DNA of 64,000 nucleotides from assembly GCF_017829975.1 (NCBI RefSeq), contig NZ_JAEEGA010000021.1:1-64000 (forward strand). Reading direction: 5' to 3'. Source of the DNA: Vagococcus allomyrinae (lineage in GTDB: Bacteria; Bacillota; Bacilli; Lactobacillales; Vagococcaceae). A program made the translations under genes and the position numbers. Below are positions 18,122 through 26,819 of the stretch, one piece after another. Within the stretch, counting starts at the first letter, position 1. Every line of letters begins with the position of its first letter. The notes under the pieces are model-generated. The model made no database searches, was not told the origin of the DNA, and saw nothing but the letters and a program-made list of their open reading frames with translations.

Positions 18122-19024
18122 ATGAGTTGGAAAGTATTTGCAGAGTTGGTCGAATTAAAAGCTAAAACAGCAAGTGTCTTCCCTTTTGTGTTAGGAATGG
18201 CTTATAGTTGGTTTCATTATCAGCAGGTGTATGTTGGTAATATGTTGTTCTTTTTTGTTGCCATGGTCTTGTTTAATATGGCAGTTGATATATTGGATAA
18301 TTACATGGATTATCACAATGCTACGGATGTTCATGAGTATAAAGATGAGACCAATATTATTGGCAGAGAGAAATTATCACTGCCATTGGTGCGTAATTTG
18401 ATGATTGCCTTTATTGTTGTTTCAGCGGTTATGGGGATTTATTTAGCCTCACAAACGAGCTGGGTGATTTTGTGGTTAGGTATGATTAGCTATTCAGTAG
18501 GTATTTTTTATTCTGCGGGTCCTAAACCACTGTCTAGTATGCCTGTTGGGGAAGTAGCATCGGGACTAGCAATGGGATTTGTGATTCCATTGATTTGTGT
18601 CTATCTCAATATCTATGATTTAGCACCGTTTACATGGCAATTAATGGGGCAAGTTTTAGTTATGTCTCTCCCAGCGGTCTTTGCGATTGCCAATTTAATG
18701 TTGGCTAATAATACGTGTGATTTAGAAGAAGATATTTTGAATAACCGCCACACCTTGGTATTTTATATAGGTAAAAAGGCTGCTATACGTCTGTTTTGGT
18801 TTTTGGGATTATCGCCCTTTATTGTTGTGACGGTAGCTGTTATTATTGGTTTAGTGCCGTGGTTAGTTTTAGGAATGTGGCTAATTTTTCCAGTGATTTT
18901 TAAGAATATCTCAGCCTTTTCCAACCGTCAAATTAAATTGGAAACTTTCCCTTTGGCAATTAAGAATCTGGCGTTAACGGTTATGCTTTATGCCATACTT
19001 TTTGTTGTGGGAGCATTATTGTAA
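18122..19024 (+). CDS. menA: 1,4-dihydroxy-2-naphthoate polyprenyltransferase (MenA)
   Basis: A 300-residue UbiA-family membrane enzyme with about eight helices that attaches the polyprenyl chain to the naphthoquinone ring. The first motif is NMAVDILDNYMDYHNATD with the substrate/Mg-binding aspartates; the second aspartate-rich motif is NTCDLEEDI. It probably makes demethylmenaquinone, the electron donor for CydAB. The other men genes are not in the window. AGGAAGAGGG lies upstream of the ATG, and the next gene starts 13 bp after its stop. Confidence 0.92.
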   Translation: MSWKVFAELVELKAKTASVFPFVLGMAYSWFHYQQVYVGNMLFFFVAMVLFNMAVDILDNYMDYHNATDVHEYKDETNIIGREKLSLPLVRNLMIAFIVVSAVMGIYLASQTSWVILWLGMISYSVGIFYSAGPKPLSSMPVGEVASGLAMGFVIPLICVYLNIYDLAPFTWQLMGQVLVMSLPAVFAIANLMLANNTCDLEEDILNNRHTLVFYIGKKAAIRLFWFLGLSPFIVVTVAVIIGLVPWLVLGMWLIFPVIFKNISAFSNRQIKLETFPLAIKNLALTVMLYAILFVVGALL

Positions 19025-19037
19025 GGAGGAGTAGCGA

Positions 19038-19802
19038 ATGCATACGAAAAAGGCGTTAGTTAATGAATTACAAGCTTTAGGTATCTCTCCAGGGGATAAA
19101 TTGTTAGTTCATTCATCTTATAAAGCTGTTGGTCAGTTTGAAGGAGGACCTGTCGGACTGGTTCAAGCATTGATGAGTTATTTCAATGAAGGTCTTTTGA
19201 TTTTGCCAACCCATACATGGGGGAAGATTAATCAAGAGAACCCCCTGTTTGATCCGGCAACTGAACCTGCTTGTGTTGGGATTTTACCTAATATTTTTAT
19301 GGCTCAAGCTGGTGTCCTTCGTTCACTTCACCCGACTCATTCAGTAGCAGCGTTTGGCGCTGGGGCAGAGTCGTTCGTGGCAGGCGAGGAGCTAATTGAT
19401 ACCCCTTGTGGTCGTCAAGGCTGTTGGGGGAAATTATTGGATATGGAGGCTAAAATTTTATTTTTAGGTGCCACGTTGAAAAGCAATACCTTTATTCATG
19501 GCGTAGAAGAGTGGAATGACATTCCTAAACGTTTAACAGACGAGCGGGAATTGCTGCAAATCAAATTGCCTACGGGAATTATCCAATCGCCTCAGCACCG
19601 ACATATTGGCGATGTGTCTCAACATTATGATAAGCTTTATGAGCCCTTTATTGCGCATCAGTTGATTCGTCAAGGCTCAATTGGTAAGGCGTCATCATCA
19701 GTCATTGAAGCCAAACCAGTTTATGAGTTGGTTTCAGCCCTATTGAGGAGAGAACCGGATTTATTTACAGACGATCAAGCGATTCCGGTTAGTTGGTATT
19801 AA
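19038..19802 (+). CDS. AAC(3)-family N-acetyltransferase (YokD type)
   Basis: A 254-residue member of the antibiotic N-acetyltransferase family. It shows the family start LGISPGDKLLVHSSYKAVG, LPTHTWG and the motif LRSLHPTHSVAAFG with the catalytic-site histidines. Members acetylate aminoglycosides at the 3-amino group, but many chromosomal ones have other or unknown substrates. It is in the same direction as menA with only 13 bp between them, and TAAGGAGGAGT precedes its ATG, so it is probably cotranscribed. Resistance cannot be claimed from sequence alone. Confidence 0.85.
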   Translation: MHTKKALVNELQALGISPGDKLLVHSSYKAVGQFEGGPVGLVQALMSYFNEGLLILPTHTWGKINQENPLFDPATEPACVGILPNIFMAQAGVLRSLHPTHSVAAFGAGAESFVAGEELIDTPCGRQGCWGKLLDMEAKILFLGATLKSNTFIHGVEEWNDIPKRLTDERELLQIKLPTGIIQSPQHRHIGDVSQHYDKLYEPFIAHQLIRQGSIGKASSSVIEAKPVYELVSALLRREPDLFTDDQAIPVSWY

Positions 19803-19833
19803 AGAAAAGCAGTAACCAAGGAAATAGTGAGTG

Positions 19834-19859
19834 AAAGGCCTTTATTTTAAGGTCTTTTT
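19834..19859 (+). terminator. Terminator after the AAC(3)-family gene
   Basis: The stem AAAGGCC/GGTCTTT (one G-U pair) is followed by TTTTT. It ends the menA transcript. Confidence 0.7.
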
Positions 19860-19963
19860 GCGCTTTTTATAGAACTTTTTCTTAAAATGTGTTCATTATT
19901 TTTTGCGTATAAATAGAAATCATTCCGTTTTGATGCCTTTCGCTTTTTTTTTAGCAAAATCTC

Positions 19964-20014
19964 TTGCACATTTTAAGGAAACATTGTATACTAAACACAT
20001 GAACAGGTATTCAT
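19964..20014 (+). promoter_or_regulatory. Metal ATPase promoter with ArsR/SmtB-type operator
   Basis: TTGCAC (19964-19969), a 17-bp spacer and TATACT (19987-19992) form a good promoter. At 19999-20014, ATGAACAGGTATTCAT is an imperfect 16-bp palindrome (ATGAA-TTCAT) of the type bound by CadC/CzrA-like ArsR-family metal sensors. It overlaps the transcription start. No ArsR gene lies nearby, so the regulator would be encoded elsewhere. Confidence 0.65.
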
Positions 20015-20056
20015 TTATGACTTATATAAAGTAAGTGAGGAAAGAGGAGAAAACTT

Positions 20057-22006
20057 ATGGAAAAAACAACGGACCACGTTCATGATTGTCAACACGACCA
20101 TCATGATCATGATCATGAGCATGAACATGGACACTCTCATGATCACGATCATGGGAAAATGCCAGTCATACTCTTTTTTGTTGGTTTAGCGGCTTTTTTG
20201 TTGGCGTTGTTCCTTGATGAGGGAATACTTCAAAATGGGATGTATGTGTTGGCCATGTTGATGTCGGGTTATCACATTATTGAAGAAGGGATTAGTGATA
20301 CGATTGCTTCTACAAAAGCTAAAGGGAAGTTTACCCCGAATGTTCACGTGTTAATGACCTTAGCGGCTTTAGGAGCATCATTAATCGGTGATTTTGAAGA
20401 AGGAGCGCTATTAATTGTCATTTTTGCCTCAGCTCATTTTTTGGAAGACTACGCTGAAGGAAAAAGTAGACGGGAAATAACTAATTTAATGAAAATGAAT
20501 CCGACAGAGGCGCGGTTGATTCAAGAAGATGGTTCCACAAAGACAGTAGAAGTGACATCTTTAGCCATTGGTGATCATTTGCAGGTTTTAAATGGCGATC
20601 AAATTCCCACAGACGGCATTATTTTAACTGGTTACAGTGCAATTGATGAAAGCTCCATTAACGGTGAGAGCATCCCTCGGGAAAAGAGCGTTGGGGATGA
20701 TGTTTTTGGTAGTACAATTAATGGCAATGGCACGTTCACTATGGAGGTGACGAAGGACAGTCGGGATACCTTATTTGCCAAAATTTTACAGTTAGTCAAT
20801 CAGTCTCAATCTAATTTAACAAAGACAGGAACTAAAATTCAACAACTAGAGCCAATTTATGTTAAAAGTGTTTTACTAATGGTTCCCATCTTCATTGTGG
20901 TGATGCCTTTTATTATGGGATGGAATTGGTATGAAAGTTTTTATCGTGGGATGGTTTTTCTGACAGTTGCGTCCCCTTGCGCTTTAGCAGCTAGTGCTGT
21001 GTCAGCTACTTTATCTGCGATATCTAACCTAGCTAAAAAAGGCGTTCTTTTTAAAGGAGGCTCCTATCTCTCTAATCTTGCCGATGTTCAAGCAGTGGCT
21101 TTTGATAAAACAGGCACATTAACAGCGGGTAAACCTCAAGTGACAGATTATTTTTTTATTGACACTACTCAGGAACAATATGTTGTAGATATTATTGTAG
21201 CGATGGAGAAAACAGCCAATCACCCATTAGCTAATGCGATTTTAGCTAAGTTCAAGTGTCAGACAGAATTGAGTTTAGAAGTGGAAAATGAAATTGGGAA
21301 AGGGTTAGTATCACGAATTGACAATCGTGTTTATCGGATTGGAAAACCAGAAAGTTTTAGTGATGTATCCCAAACCATGAGGGACCTAAATCATCGTTAT
21401 TCAGATGAGGGGAAAACTGTTGTGTATATTTCAGAGGATGAGCATGTGGTTGGTTTAATTGCCATGATGGATGTCCCTAATGAGCATGCTAAAGGAGTTA
21501 TTAGTTACCTGAAGTCTCAACAAATTCACACAACGATGATTACAGGGGATTCAGAAAAAACAGGGCAAGCTATTGGGAGACAACTGGGAATGGACGAAAT
21601 TATCGGCAATGTTTTGCCTGAAAATAAATCCGCAATTGTCGCAGATCAACAAGCTAAGTTTGGCGTCGTGGCCATGCTGGGTGATGGGGTAAATGATGCC
21701 CCCGCTTTAGTGAATGCTGATATTGGGATTGCGATGGGAGATGGGACAGATGTGGCGATGGATGTTGCTGATGCAGTTCTCATGAATAATGATTTAACAA
21801 AATTGAGTTATGCACATAAAATAGCGAAACGCTTAGATAAGGTTGTTTGGCAAAATATCTACTTTTCGATGGCTGTGGTGGTGTTCTTGGTTATTTTAAA
21901 CATCTTCGGCAAAATGAATTTACCTATCGGTATTTTAGTTCATGAAGGCAGTACGTTGGTGGTTATCTTTAATGGCTTAAGACTGCTGTTGCCGATCAAA
22001 AAGTAA
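20057..22006 (+). CDS. P1B-4 type heavy-metal ATPase (Zn/Co/Cd/Fe exporter type)
   Basis: A 649-residue P-type ATPase. The N-terminus (7-33) is very rich in His with Asp and Glu (HDHHDHDHEHEHGHSHDHDHG, metal-binding). The membrane metal site is SPC (306-308), the phosphorylation motif is DKTGT at 350, and the hinge is MLGDGVNDAPAL. The last membrane helix has HEGST at 629. SPC with HEG(S/G)T defines the P1B-4 group, which exports Co, Zn, Cd or Fe(II); CPC-type copper pumps differ. It has fewer membrane helices than CopA. GAAAGAGGAG precedes the ATG. It stands alone, with its own promoter, metal-sensor site and terminator. Confidence 0.92.
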   Translation: MEKTTDHVHDCQHDHHDHDHEHEHGHSHDHDHGKMPVILFFVGLAAFLLALFLDEGILQNGMYVLAMLMSGYHIIEEGISDTIASTKAKGKFTPNVHVLMTLAALGASLIGDFEEGALLIVIFASAHFLEDYAEGKSRREITNLMKMNPTEARLIQEDGSTKTVEVTSLAIGDHLQVLNGDQIPTDGIILTGYSAIDESSINGESIPREKSVGDDVFGSTINGNGTFTMEVTKDSRDTLFAKILQLVNQSQSNLTKTGTKIQQLEPIYVKSVLLMVPIFIVVMPFIMGWNWYESFYRGMVFLTVASPCALAASAVSATLSAISNLAKKGVLFKGGSYLSNLADVQAVAFDKTGTLTAGKPQVTDYFFIDTTQEQYVVDIIVAMEKTANHPLANAILAKFKCQTELSLEVENEIGKGLVSRIDNRVYRIGKPESFSDVSQTMRDLNHRYSDEGKTVVYISEDEHVVGLIAMMDVPNEHAKGVISYLKSQQIHTTMITGDSEKTGQAIGRQLGMDEIIGNVLPENKSAIVADQQAKFGVVAMLGDGVNDAPALVNADIGIAMGDGTDVAMDVADAVLMNNDLTKLSYAHKIAKRLDKVVWQNIYFSMAVVVFLVILNIFGKMNLPIGILVHEGSTLVVIFNGLRLLLPIKK

Positions 22007-22033
22007 CAGTCAGGAACGCTTCATTTGATAGAC

Positions 22034-22065
22034 AAAAAAGATCTAGCGTAAGCTAGATCTTTTTT
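22034..22065. terminator. Bidirectional terminator
   Basis: A perfect 14-bp stem (AAAAAAGATCTAGC with GCTAGATCTTTTTT) with a GTAA loop. A-run and T-run flank both sides, and it lies between convergent genes ending at 22006 and 22069. Confidence 0.92.
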
Positions 22066-22068
22066 GCT

Positions 22069-22494
22069 TTAATACGTAATAATCATATCGTCGTCAGGAT
22101 CGTCTGAAACGCCGACGATTTCCACGACTAACCGATGAGGTAAACAAATGGATGTCTGGCCAGGCTTGCTAATCCAACCAGTTTTAACAGCAATTTGATC
22201 AGGGCTGTTATCTTCTTTGACACGAATTCGAGTACCTTCGATTTCCACAATGTTGTACTGCTTTTTGGAAGGGTGATAGGTCACCAATTGATGTTCAGTA
22301 TCTTCTGATAATGTAAAACGGTCGACTTCCTTGCCGTCAATTGAAATGATGGCTGTTGTCTGCTTGGTACTGATACTTAAATCCTTTTGAGTAATTGCTA
22401 ATACTCCATAAGGCGCAAAAGATAAAATAATAAGGACCACGATGATGATGCCATCGAATAATTTAAATTGTGTTTTGATTTCTTTCCAGAACAT
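22069..22494 (-). CDS. NusG domain II-containing membrane-anchored protein
   Basis: A 141-residue protein with one N-terminal membrane segment (about 14-34, FDGIIIVVLIILSFAPYGVLA) and an extracytoplasmic beta domain that includes SPDQIAVKTGWISKPGQTSICLPHRL, typical of the NusG_II family. In other Firmicutes such proteins sit near FAD:protein FMN transferase or quinone genes, so a role in envelope redox processes is possible but not shown. It is monocistronic here. It must not be confused with the transcription factor NusG. Confidence 0.8.
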   Translation of the reverse strand: MFWKEIKTQFKLFDGIIIVVLIILSFAPYGVLAITQKDLSISTKQTTAIISIDGKEVDRFTLSEDTEHQLVTYHPSKKQYNIVEIEGTRIRVKEDNSPDQIAVKTGWISKPGQTSICLPHRLVVEIVGVSDDPDDDMIITY

Positions 22495-22625
22495 AGTTTC
22501 CGCTCCAATACGCGATAGTTTAATTCATTGTCTATAGATTAGATTAACCAGAAAACATCAGCTAGTCAACTATTTCTAATTAATTTGCCAGACTTCCTCC
22601 GATTTTTGTGAAATAAGCAATAAAG

Positions 22626-22655
22626 TTGATGTTTTAGTAGTACTTACACTATAAT
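22626..22655 (+). promoter_or_regulatory. Promoter of trhO with a long leader
   Basis: TTGATG (22626-22631), an 18-bp spacer and TATAAT (22650-22655). The leader to the TTG start is about 140 nt. Inside it GGCTTGT (22675-22681) can pair with ACAAGCC (22731-22737), enclosing 49 nt. The rest of 22495-22800 holds nothing that I recognise. Confidence 0.65.
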
Positions 22656-22800
22656 TTTAATGAACGAATTTTTTGGCTTGTTTTCTGTCAGGGCGTTTTA
22701 TGAAAGAAGCTAAGGTCGATATTAGTTAAGACAAGCCGATGAGGTGACTTCGAAAAGGCGGAGAATCTGCAAATGGCTTTTCAAATTAGGAGGAATTAGG

Positions 22801-23766
22801 TTGAAGAAGTACCAAGTATTACTATATTATCAATATGTTACCATCGAGAATCCAGAACAATTTGCAAAGGAGCACCTGGCTCTCTGTAAGTCCCTTAACT
22901 TAAAAGGTCGTATTTTAGTGGCTGGTGAAGGAATTAATGGCACTCTGTCAGGGTTGACAGAGGATACGGAAACATATATCGATGCTATGCACAATGATTC
23001 TCGCTTTAAAGACACGTTGTTTAAAATTGATCAAGCTGATGGTCATGCCTTTAAAAAGATGCATGTGCGGTCTCGCGAAGAAATCGTCTCATTGAGCCTA
23101 GAAGACGATATTAACCCTCACGAGCTAACAGGTGAGTATTTATCGCCTAAAGACTTTCGCGAGGCTCTAATGGACGATAACACGGTTGTAATTGATGCTC
23201 GTAATGACTACGAGTATGATCTCGGTCATTTTCGTGGGGCAATTCGTCCAGATATTCGTAACTTCCGTGATTTGCCACAATGGATTCAAGACAATAAAGA
23301 GCAATTTATGGAAAAACGCGTGGTGACTTATTGCACAGGCGGTATTCGTTGTGAGAAATTCTCTGGCTGGTTAGTCCGCGAAGGCTTTAAAGACGTCGGT
23401 CAATTAGATGGCGGTATTGCCATGTACAGTCGGGACCCAGAGGTTCGTGGTGATCTTTGGGACGGTATGATGTACGTCTTTGACGAACGTTTAAGCGTGC
23501 CGATCAATCATGTGGAGCATGTGGTGATTGCGAAAGATTGGTTTGATGGGGAACCTTGTGAACGTTATTGTAACTGTTCCAATCCTTATTGTAATCGTCA
23601 AATGATTGCTTCAGAAGAGAACGAACATAAATATCTCCGTGGCTGTTCTGCGGAATGTCGCGTTCATGAGGCTAACCGCTATGTCGTGGAACATGAGCTA
23701 AGCCACGATCAGTGGGAAGCGCGTTTAAATGCCTTAGGTGAAAGCCTAGCTAAAGAAACAGTTTAA
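22801..23766 (+). CDS. trhO: TrhO, oxygen-dependent tRNA uridine-34 hydroxylase
   Basis: A 321-residue rhodanese-family protein. TrhO (YceA in E. coli) makes 5-hydroxyuridine at tRNA position 34 with O2. It has an N-terminal acylphosphatase-like domain ([18 protein letters not shown]), the rhodanese domain with catalytic [13 protein letters not shown], and a C-terminal cysteine cluster ([19 protein letters not shown]). The start is TTG at 22801: AGGAGG (22788-22793) lies 7 bp upstream and family members begin [12 protein letters not shown]; the GTG at 22744 has no such site. It complements TrhP1/TrhP2 at 4-6 kb. Confidence 0.93.
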   Translation: MKKYQVLLYYQYVTIENPEQFAKEHLALCKSLNLKGRILVAGEGINGTLSGLTEDTETYIDAMHNDSRFKDTLFKIDQADGHAFKKMHVRSREEIVSLSLEDDINPHELTGEYLSPKDFREALMDDNTVVIDARNDYEYDLGHFRGAIRPDIRNFRDLPQWIQDNKEQFMEKRVVTYCTGGIRCEKFSGWLVREGFKDVGQLDGGIAMYSRDPEVRGDLWDGMMYVFDERLSVPINHVEHVVIAKDWFDGEPCERYCNCSNPYCNRQMIASEENEHKYLRGCSAECRVHEANRYVVEHELSHDQWEARLNALGESLAKETV

Positions 23767-23775
23767 TGTAATGAG

Positions 23776-23806
23776 GGAAGTCATCTTAAAGGTGGCTTCC
23801 TTTTTT
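23776..23806 (+). terminator. Terminator of trhO
   Basis: An 11-bp stem (GGAAGTCATCT with AGGTGGCTTCC, two G-U pairs), TAA loop and TTTTTT tail. Confidence 0.85.
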
Positions 23807-23930
23807 AAGAATTTTTAAACAATATTAGGTTTTTAGTAAATAATCTATTAATTGCTAAAGAGTTCTTAAGATCTGTGACGGGTATCATACTAACCGCTAG
23901 ACTAATAGTGAAAGGGTTAGGAGGTTGGAG

Positions 23931-24728
23931 ATGGACGTTAGTGAGAGTGTATCTTTGAAGAAAGGGGCTGCTCTGTTTTGGACATTTGGCATGAATCAAG
24001 TGCGTTGTTGTTTGTTTCCTGCATTGATTTTTGTGGCCTTAGCTGTGACAAAAGTAGTCAGTATTCCAGGCATTGCCAGGTATGATCTTTTATTTGTGAT
24101 TTGTGTCTTGATACAATTGGTCTTATTGGGAATAAAATTTGAAACCTTGGACGAATTTAAAGTGATCATGCTGTTTCATGTTATAGGTTTGGCCTTGGAA
24201 ATATACAAGATTCAAGTAGGCTCATGGAGCTATCCTGAACCAGGGCTGATTAAGCTTGGTGGTGTGCCACTTTACAGTGGTTTTATGTATGCGAGTATTG
24301 GCAGTTATATCTGCAAAGCTTGGAAAGTGTTTGATTTACACGTTGCTCATTGGCCTAAATCAGTGATTGTGTGGTTGTTATGTGGTGGGATTTACTTTAA
24401 TTTCTACACCCATCATTATATATGGGATTTTAGGTGGTGGTTAATCAGCTTGGTTTTTGTGGTCTTTTTCCGAACGCGCGTCTCATTTCAAGTTGACGAC
24501 CTGAGGTTAACCATGCCGATGACCCTCTCGTTCTTTCTCATCGGTTTTTTTATTTGGCTGGCTGAAAACATTGCTAGTTTCCTTGGAGCCTGGGCATATC
24601 CTGATCAATTGGAACGTTGGCGTCCTGTTCATCTTGGAAAAATTACTAGCTGGTATTTACTGATTATTATCAGCATTATGTTGGTGGCTGAATTAAAACA
24701 GATTAAGCGAGAACGACTTGTGGACTAG
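23931..24728 (+). CDS. DUF817 family integral membrane protein (YoaT-like)
   Basis: A 265-residue polytopic membrane protein with about eight helices. It carries the family features VGSWSYPEPGLIKLGGVPLYSGFMYASIGSY (in parts: VGSWSYPEPG, GVPLYSGFMYASIGSY) and YFNFYTHHYIWDFRWW, plus a second WAYPDQ. Its function is unknown; the paired tryptophan/histidine motifs in membrane loops suggest an enzyme or cofactor site. The start is ATG 23931 because AGGAGG (23919-23924) lies 6 bp upstream, while the TTG at 23925 touches it. It is monocistronic. Confidence 0.85.
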   Translation: MDVSESVSLKKGAALFWTFGMNQVRCCLFPALIFVALAVTKVVSIPGIARYDLLFVICVLIQLVLLGIKFETLDEFKVIMLFHVIGLALEIYKIQVGSWSYPEPGLIKLGGVPLYSGFMYASIGSYICKAWKVFDLHVAHWPKSVIVWLLCGGIYFNFYTHHYIWDFRWWLISLVFVVFFRTRVSFQVDDLRLTMPMTLSFFLIGFFIWLAENIASFLGAWAYPDQLERWRPVHLGKITSWYLLIIISIMLVAELKQIKRERLVD

Positions 24729-24738
24729 AAATTAATTA

Positions 24739-24799
24739 ACAGATAATAGATGAGGATGGGAGAGTCGATAAACCGTCATTCACCTATTATCTGTATTTT
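24739..24799 (+). terminator. Terminator of the DUF817 gene
   Basis: A perfect 11-bp outer stem (ACAGATAATAG with CTATTATCTGT), a long interior that pairs further, and an ATTTTT tail. Confidence 0.75.
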
Positions 24800-24925
24800 T
24801 GTGTTAGATTAGAGGGAGTCACTTATTAGTTTAGTGAAGCACGCTTGCTTTTTTGGGGCCTGCTCGGACACTGCCGTCAGTCATCTGGTTTCATCTGCTT
24901 ACTTAGAAGAAGGAGTATGAAAAAA

Positions 24926-25867
24926 ATGAACAATGTAAAAACGGTTGGATTTGTCATCAGTTCCAAAGAAAATGAACATCGCCGAGGGCTATTGCCGGTT
25001 GATATTGGAAAGTTAGCATATAAATCCGAGCTTTATTTTGAAAAGAATTATGGTGAAGTGATGCAGATTTCAGATAAAGACTATCGAACGTTAGGATGTC
25101 ACATCGTTTCACGGGAGGAAGCCTTGAGTCAACAAATTGTCGCGGATCCTAAAATTGGCGATGCAGGTTATTTAACTCAACTCCAACCTGGGCAGACGAT
25201 TTTTGGATGGATTCACGCTGAAGCGAACCCAGAGCGCCTAGCTGTACTTCAACGTAATAAATTGACTGCTTACGAGTGGGCTAATATGTATAAAAAGGGG
25301 CGCCATAGCTTTTGGCGCAACAATCAACTAGCAGGCGGAGCCGCCGTTATCGATGCCTTTCGACTTATTGGAAAATTACCTCAAAACAAAAAAGTAGCCG
25401 TGATTGGCCGTGGAAATGTGGCTCAAGGGGCAATCGAGTTGTTGAATCAACTTGGTGCCAACGTGACAGTCTTTAACCGACGACAAGAAGACTTATTCCG
25501 TGAAGAGTTACCAATGTATGAGGTGGTTGTCAACGGTACATTGTGGGATCGTTCTCGACAGGATCATTTAATTTATCAAGAGGATTTAAAGCGCTTGAAA
25601 AACGGTACATTGTTGATTGATGTCAGTTGCGATGAGCATGGGGCGATTGAGAGTTCGATCCCAACGACGATGGAAGAGCCTATTTATACAATTGATGGTG
25701 TGATTCACTATGCCGTTGATCATACGCCGAGTATTTTCTTTCAAGAGTCCAGTCAATCAATCTCAACGGTGGTTGCAACTTATTTAGATGATTTGATGAG
25801 TGGGAAGCCGAATCAAGTTTTGGAAGAAGCGTTGATTACCAGAGAGGGACAACTAGCAAGTCGCTAA
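24926..25867 (+). CDS. N5-(carboxyethyl)ornithine synthase
   Basis: A 313-residue NADPH-dependent enzyme that condenses ornithine (or lysine) with pyruvate and belongs to the alanine dehydrogenase/PNT fold. The start KTVGFVISSKENEHRRGLLP, the Rossmann motif VAVIGRGNVAQGA and the 313-residue length agree with the lactococcal enzyme, where the gene is carried on a conjugative transposon in some strains. Start ATG 24926 is preferred over ATG 24917, which is 1 bp from the GGAG site. No transposon features are seen here. 24800-24925 holds a leader with two TCATCTG copies (24881-24897) and no known RNA motif. Confidence 0.85.
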   Translation: MNNVKTVGFVISSKENEHRRGLLPVDIGKLAYKSELYFEKNYGEVMQISDKDYRTLGCHIVSREEALSQQIVADPKIGDAGYLTQLQPGQTIFGWIHAEANPERLAVLQRNKLTAYEWANMYKKGRHSFWRNNQLAGGAAVIDAFRLIGKLPQNKKVAVIGRGNVAQGAIELLNQLGANVTVFNRRQEDLFREELPMYEVVVNGTLWDRSRQDHLIYQEDLKRLKNGTLLIDVSCDEHGAIESSIPTTMEEPIYTIDGVIHYAVDHTPSIFFQESSQSISTVVATYLDDLMSGKPNQVLEEALITREGQLASR

Positions 25868-25876
25868 GAGCAAAGG

Positions 25877-25911
25877 AAATAAGGCTAGGACTGATGTCCA
25901 AAGCCTTATTT
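25877..25911. terminator. Bidirectional terminator
   Basis: AAATAAGGCT (25877-25886) pairs with AGCCTTATTT (25902-25911), and GGAC/GTCC pair inside with a small bulge. It lies between convergent genes. Confidence 0.78.
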
Positions 25912-25938
25912 ATTTGTTGTGGGGTTGATTAAGTGTGA

Positions 25939-26610
25939 TTAAATACTGCAAGAACCATCTTCACAATTTAGTCCCTTACTGGGTTGTCTCACAGTTGGGA
26001 CTTGTTTTAAGACGTTTTCAAAGGTTGCAACCGGTTGTGCGCCGCTGATGGCATATTGATCGTCAATTAAGAAGAAGGGGACACTTTGAATGCCTAATTC
26101 CATGGCTTTTGTCTGATCAACTCGGACGGGTGCCAGATAGTCTGTGGAATTGATGATTCGGCGTAGCTCGGATTCATCTAAGCCCACGCTGGTTCCGATG
26201 GTCACTAAGGTTTCTTCATCATTTAAGAACGCCCCTTTAGCGAAATAAGCAGCCATGCCGGCTTCGACAAATTCATTGCCTTTGCCTTGATCTTTAGCGA
26301 ATTGAGCTAAACGATGAGCAGTAAAAGTGTTGGTTGGTTGCATAGCATCAAAGTCGTAAGTTAATCCTGTTGCAGCAGCCATTTGTTTGACCTGATCGTT
26401 GTTAGCCTTAGATTGTTCATAGCTAATGCCATATTTATTGGCAATCAGTTGGTGAATGTCTTCTTCATAGTGAGTGGCGGCTTGCGGGTCAAGCTCGAAG
26501 CTGTGAAAAACAACCTCCACATCCTCACGACCATTTAAAGCAGTTTCTAAGTGACGCTTGCCGATGTAACAAAACGGACAAGCGAAATCAGACCAAATAT
26601 CTATTTTCAT
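25939..26610 (-). CDS. DsbA family oxidoreductase (FrnE-like)
   Basis: A 223-residue thioredoxin-fold protein with the active site CPFC (Cys11 and Cys14), the cis-proline QSVPFF and a helical insertion typical of the 2-hydroxychromene isomerase/FrnE group. It lacks a signal peptide and so acts in the cytoplasm, where members are linked to disulfide isomerisation and oxidative stress. The C-terminal CEDGSC is an extra cysteine pair that could serve as a second redox or metal site. It is monocistronic, with AAAGAGGTG before the ATG. Confidence 0.9.
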   Translation of the reverse strand: MKIDIWSDFACPFCYIGKRHLETALNGREDVEVVFHSFELDPQAATHYEEDIHQLIANKYGISYEQSKANNDQVKQMAAATGLTYDFDAMQPTNTFTAHRLAQFAKDQGKGNEFVEAGMAAYFAKGAFLNDEETLVTIGTSVGLDESELRRIINSTDYLAPVRVDQTKAMELGIQSVPFFLIDDQYAISGAQPVATFENVLKQVPTVRQPSKGLNCEDGSCSI

Positions 26611-26819
26611 GAATGCACCTCTTTTGGTTTTTAACTTACATTTAGTAAGCCGTTATTCTTTATCAGTCTAGTACCTCCAAAGAAAAATGTCAATGATTTG
26701 ATTTGTACAATGGGAATGTATGTTCTATAATAGAGAAACAAGAGAAAGCAAGCCATCTCGCTTAAACCAATTAGTGAAGAGTAGGAAAAAATATGAAACA
26801 GGCAAGCAAGGAGGTCTAA

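Noticed and set aside
19038-19802. Calling this a resistance gene
   Set aside because: AAC(3)-family membership alone does not show aminoglycoside acetylation; chromosomal members often have other roles.
24800-24925. A riboswitch or T-box before carboxyethylornithine synthase
   Set aside because: No T-box core (AGGGTGG) or known riboswitch core was found; only a TCATCTG direct repeat is visible.
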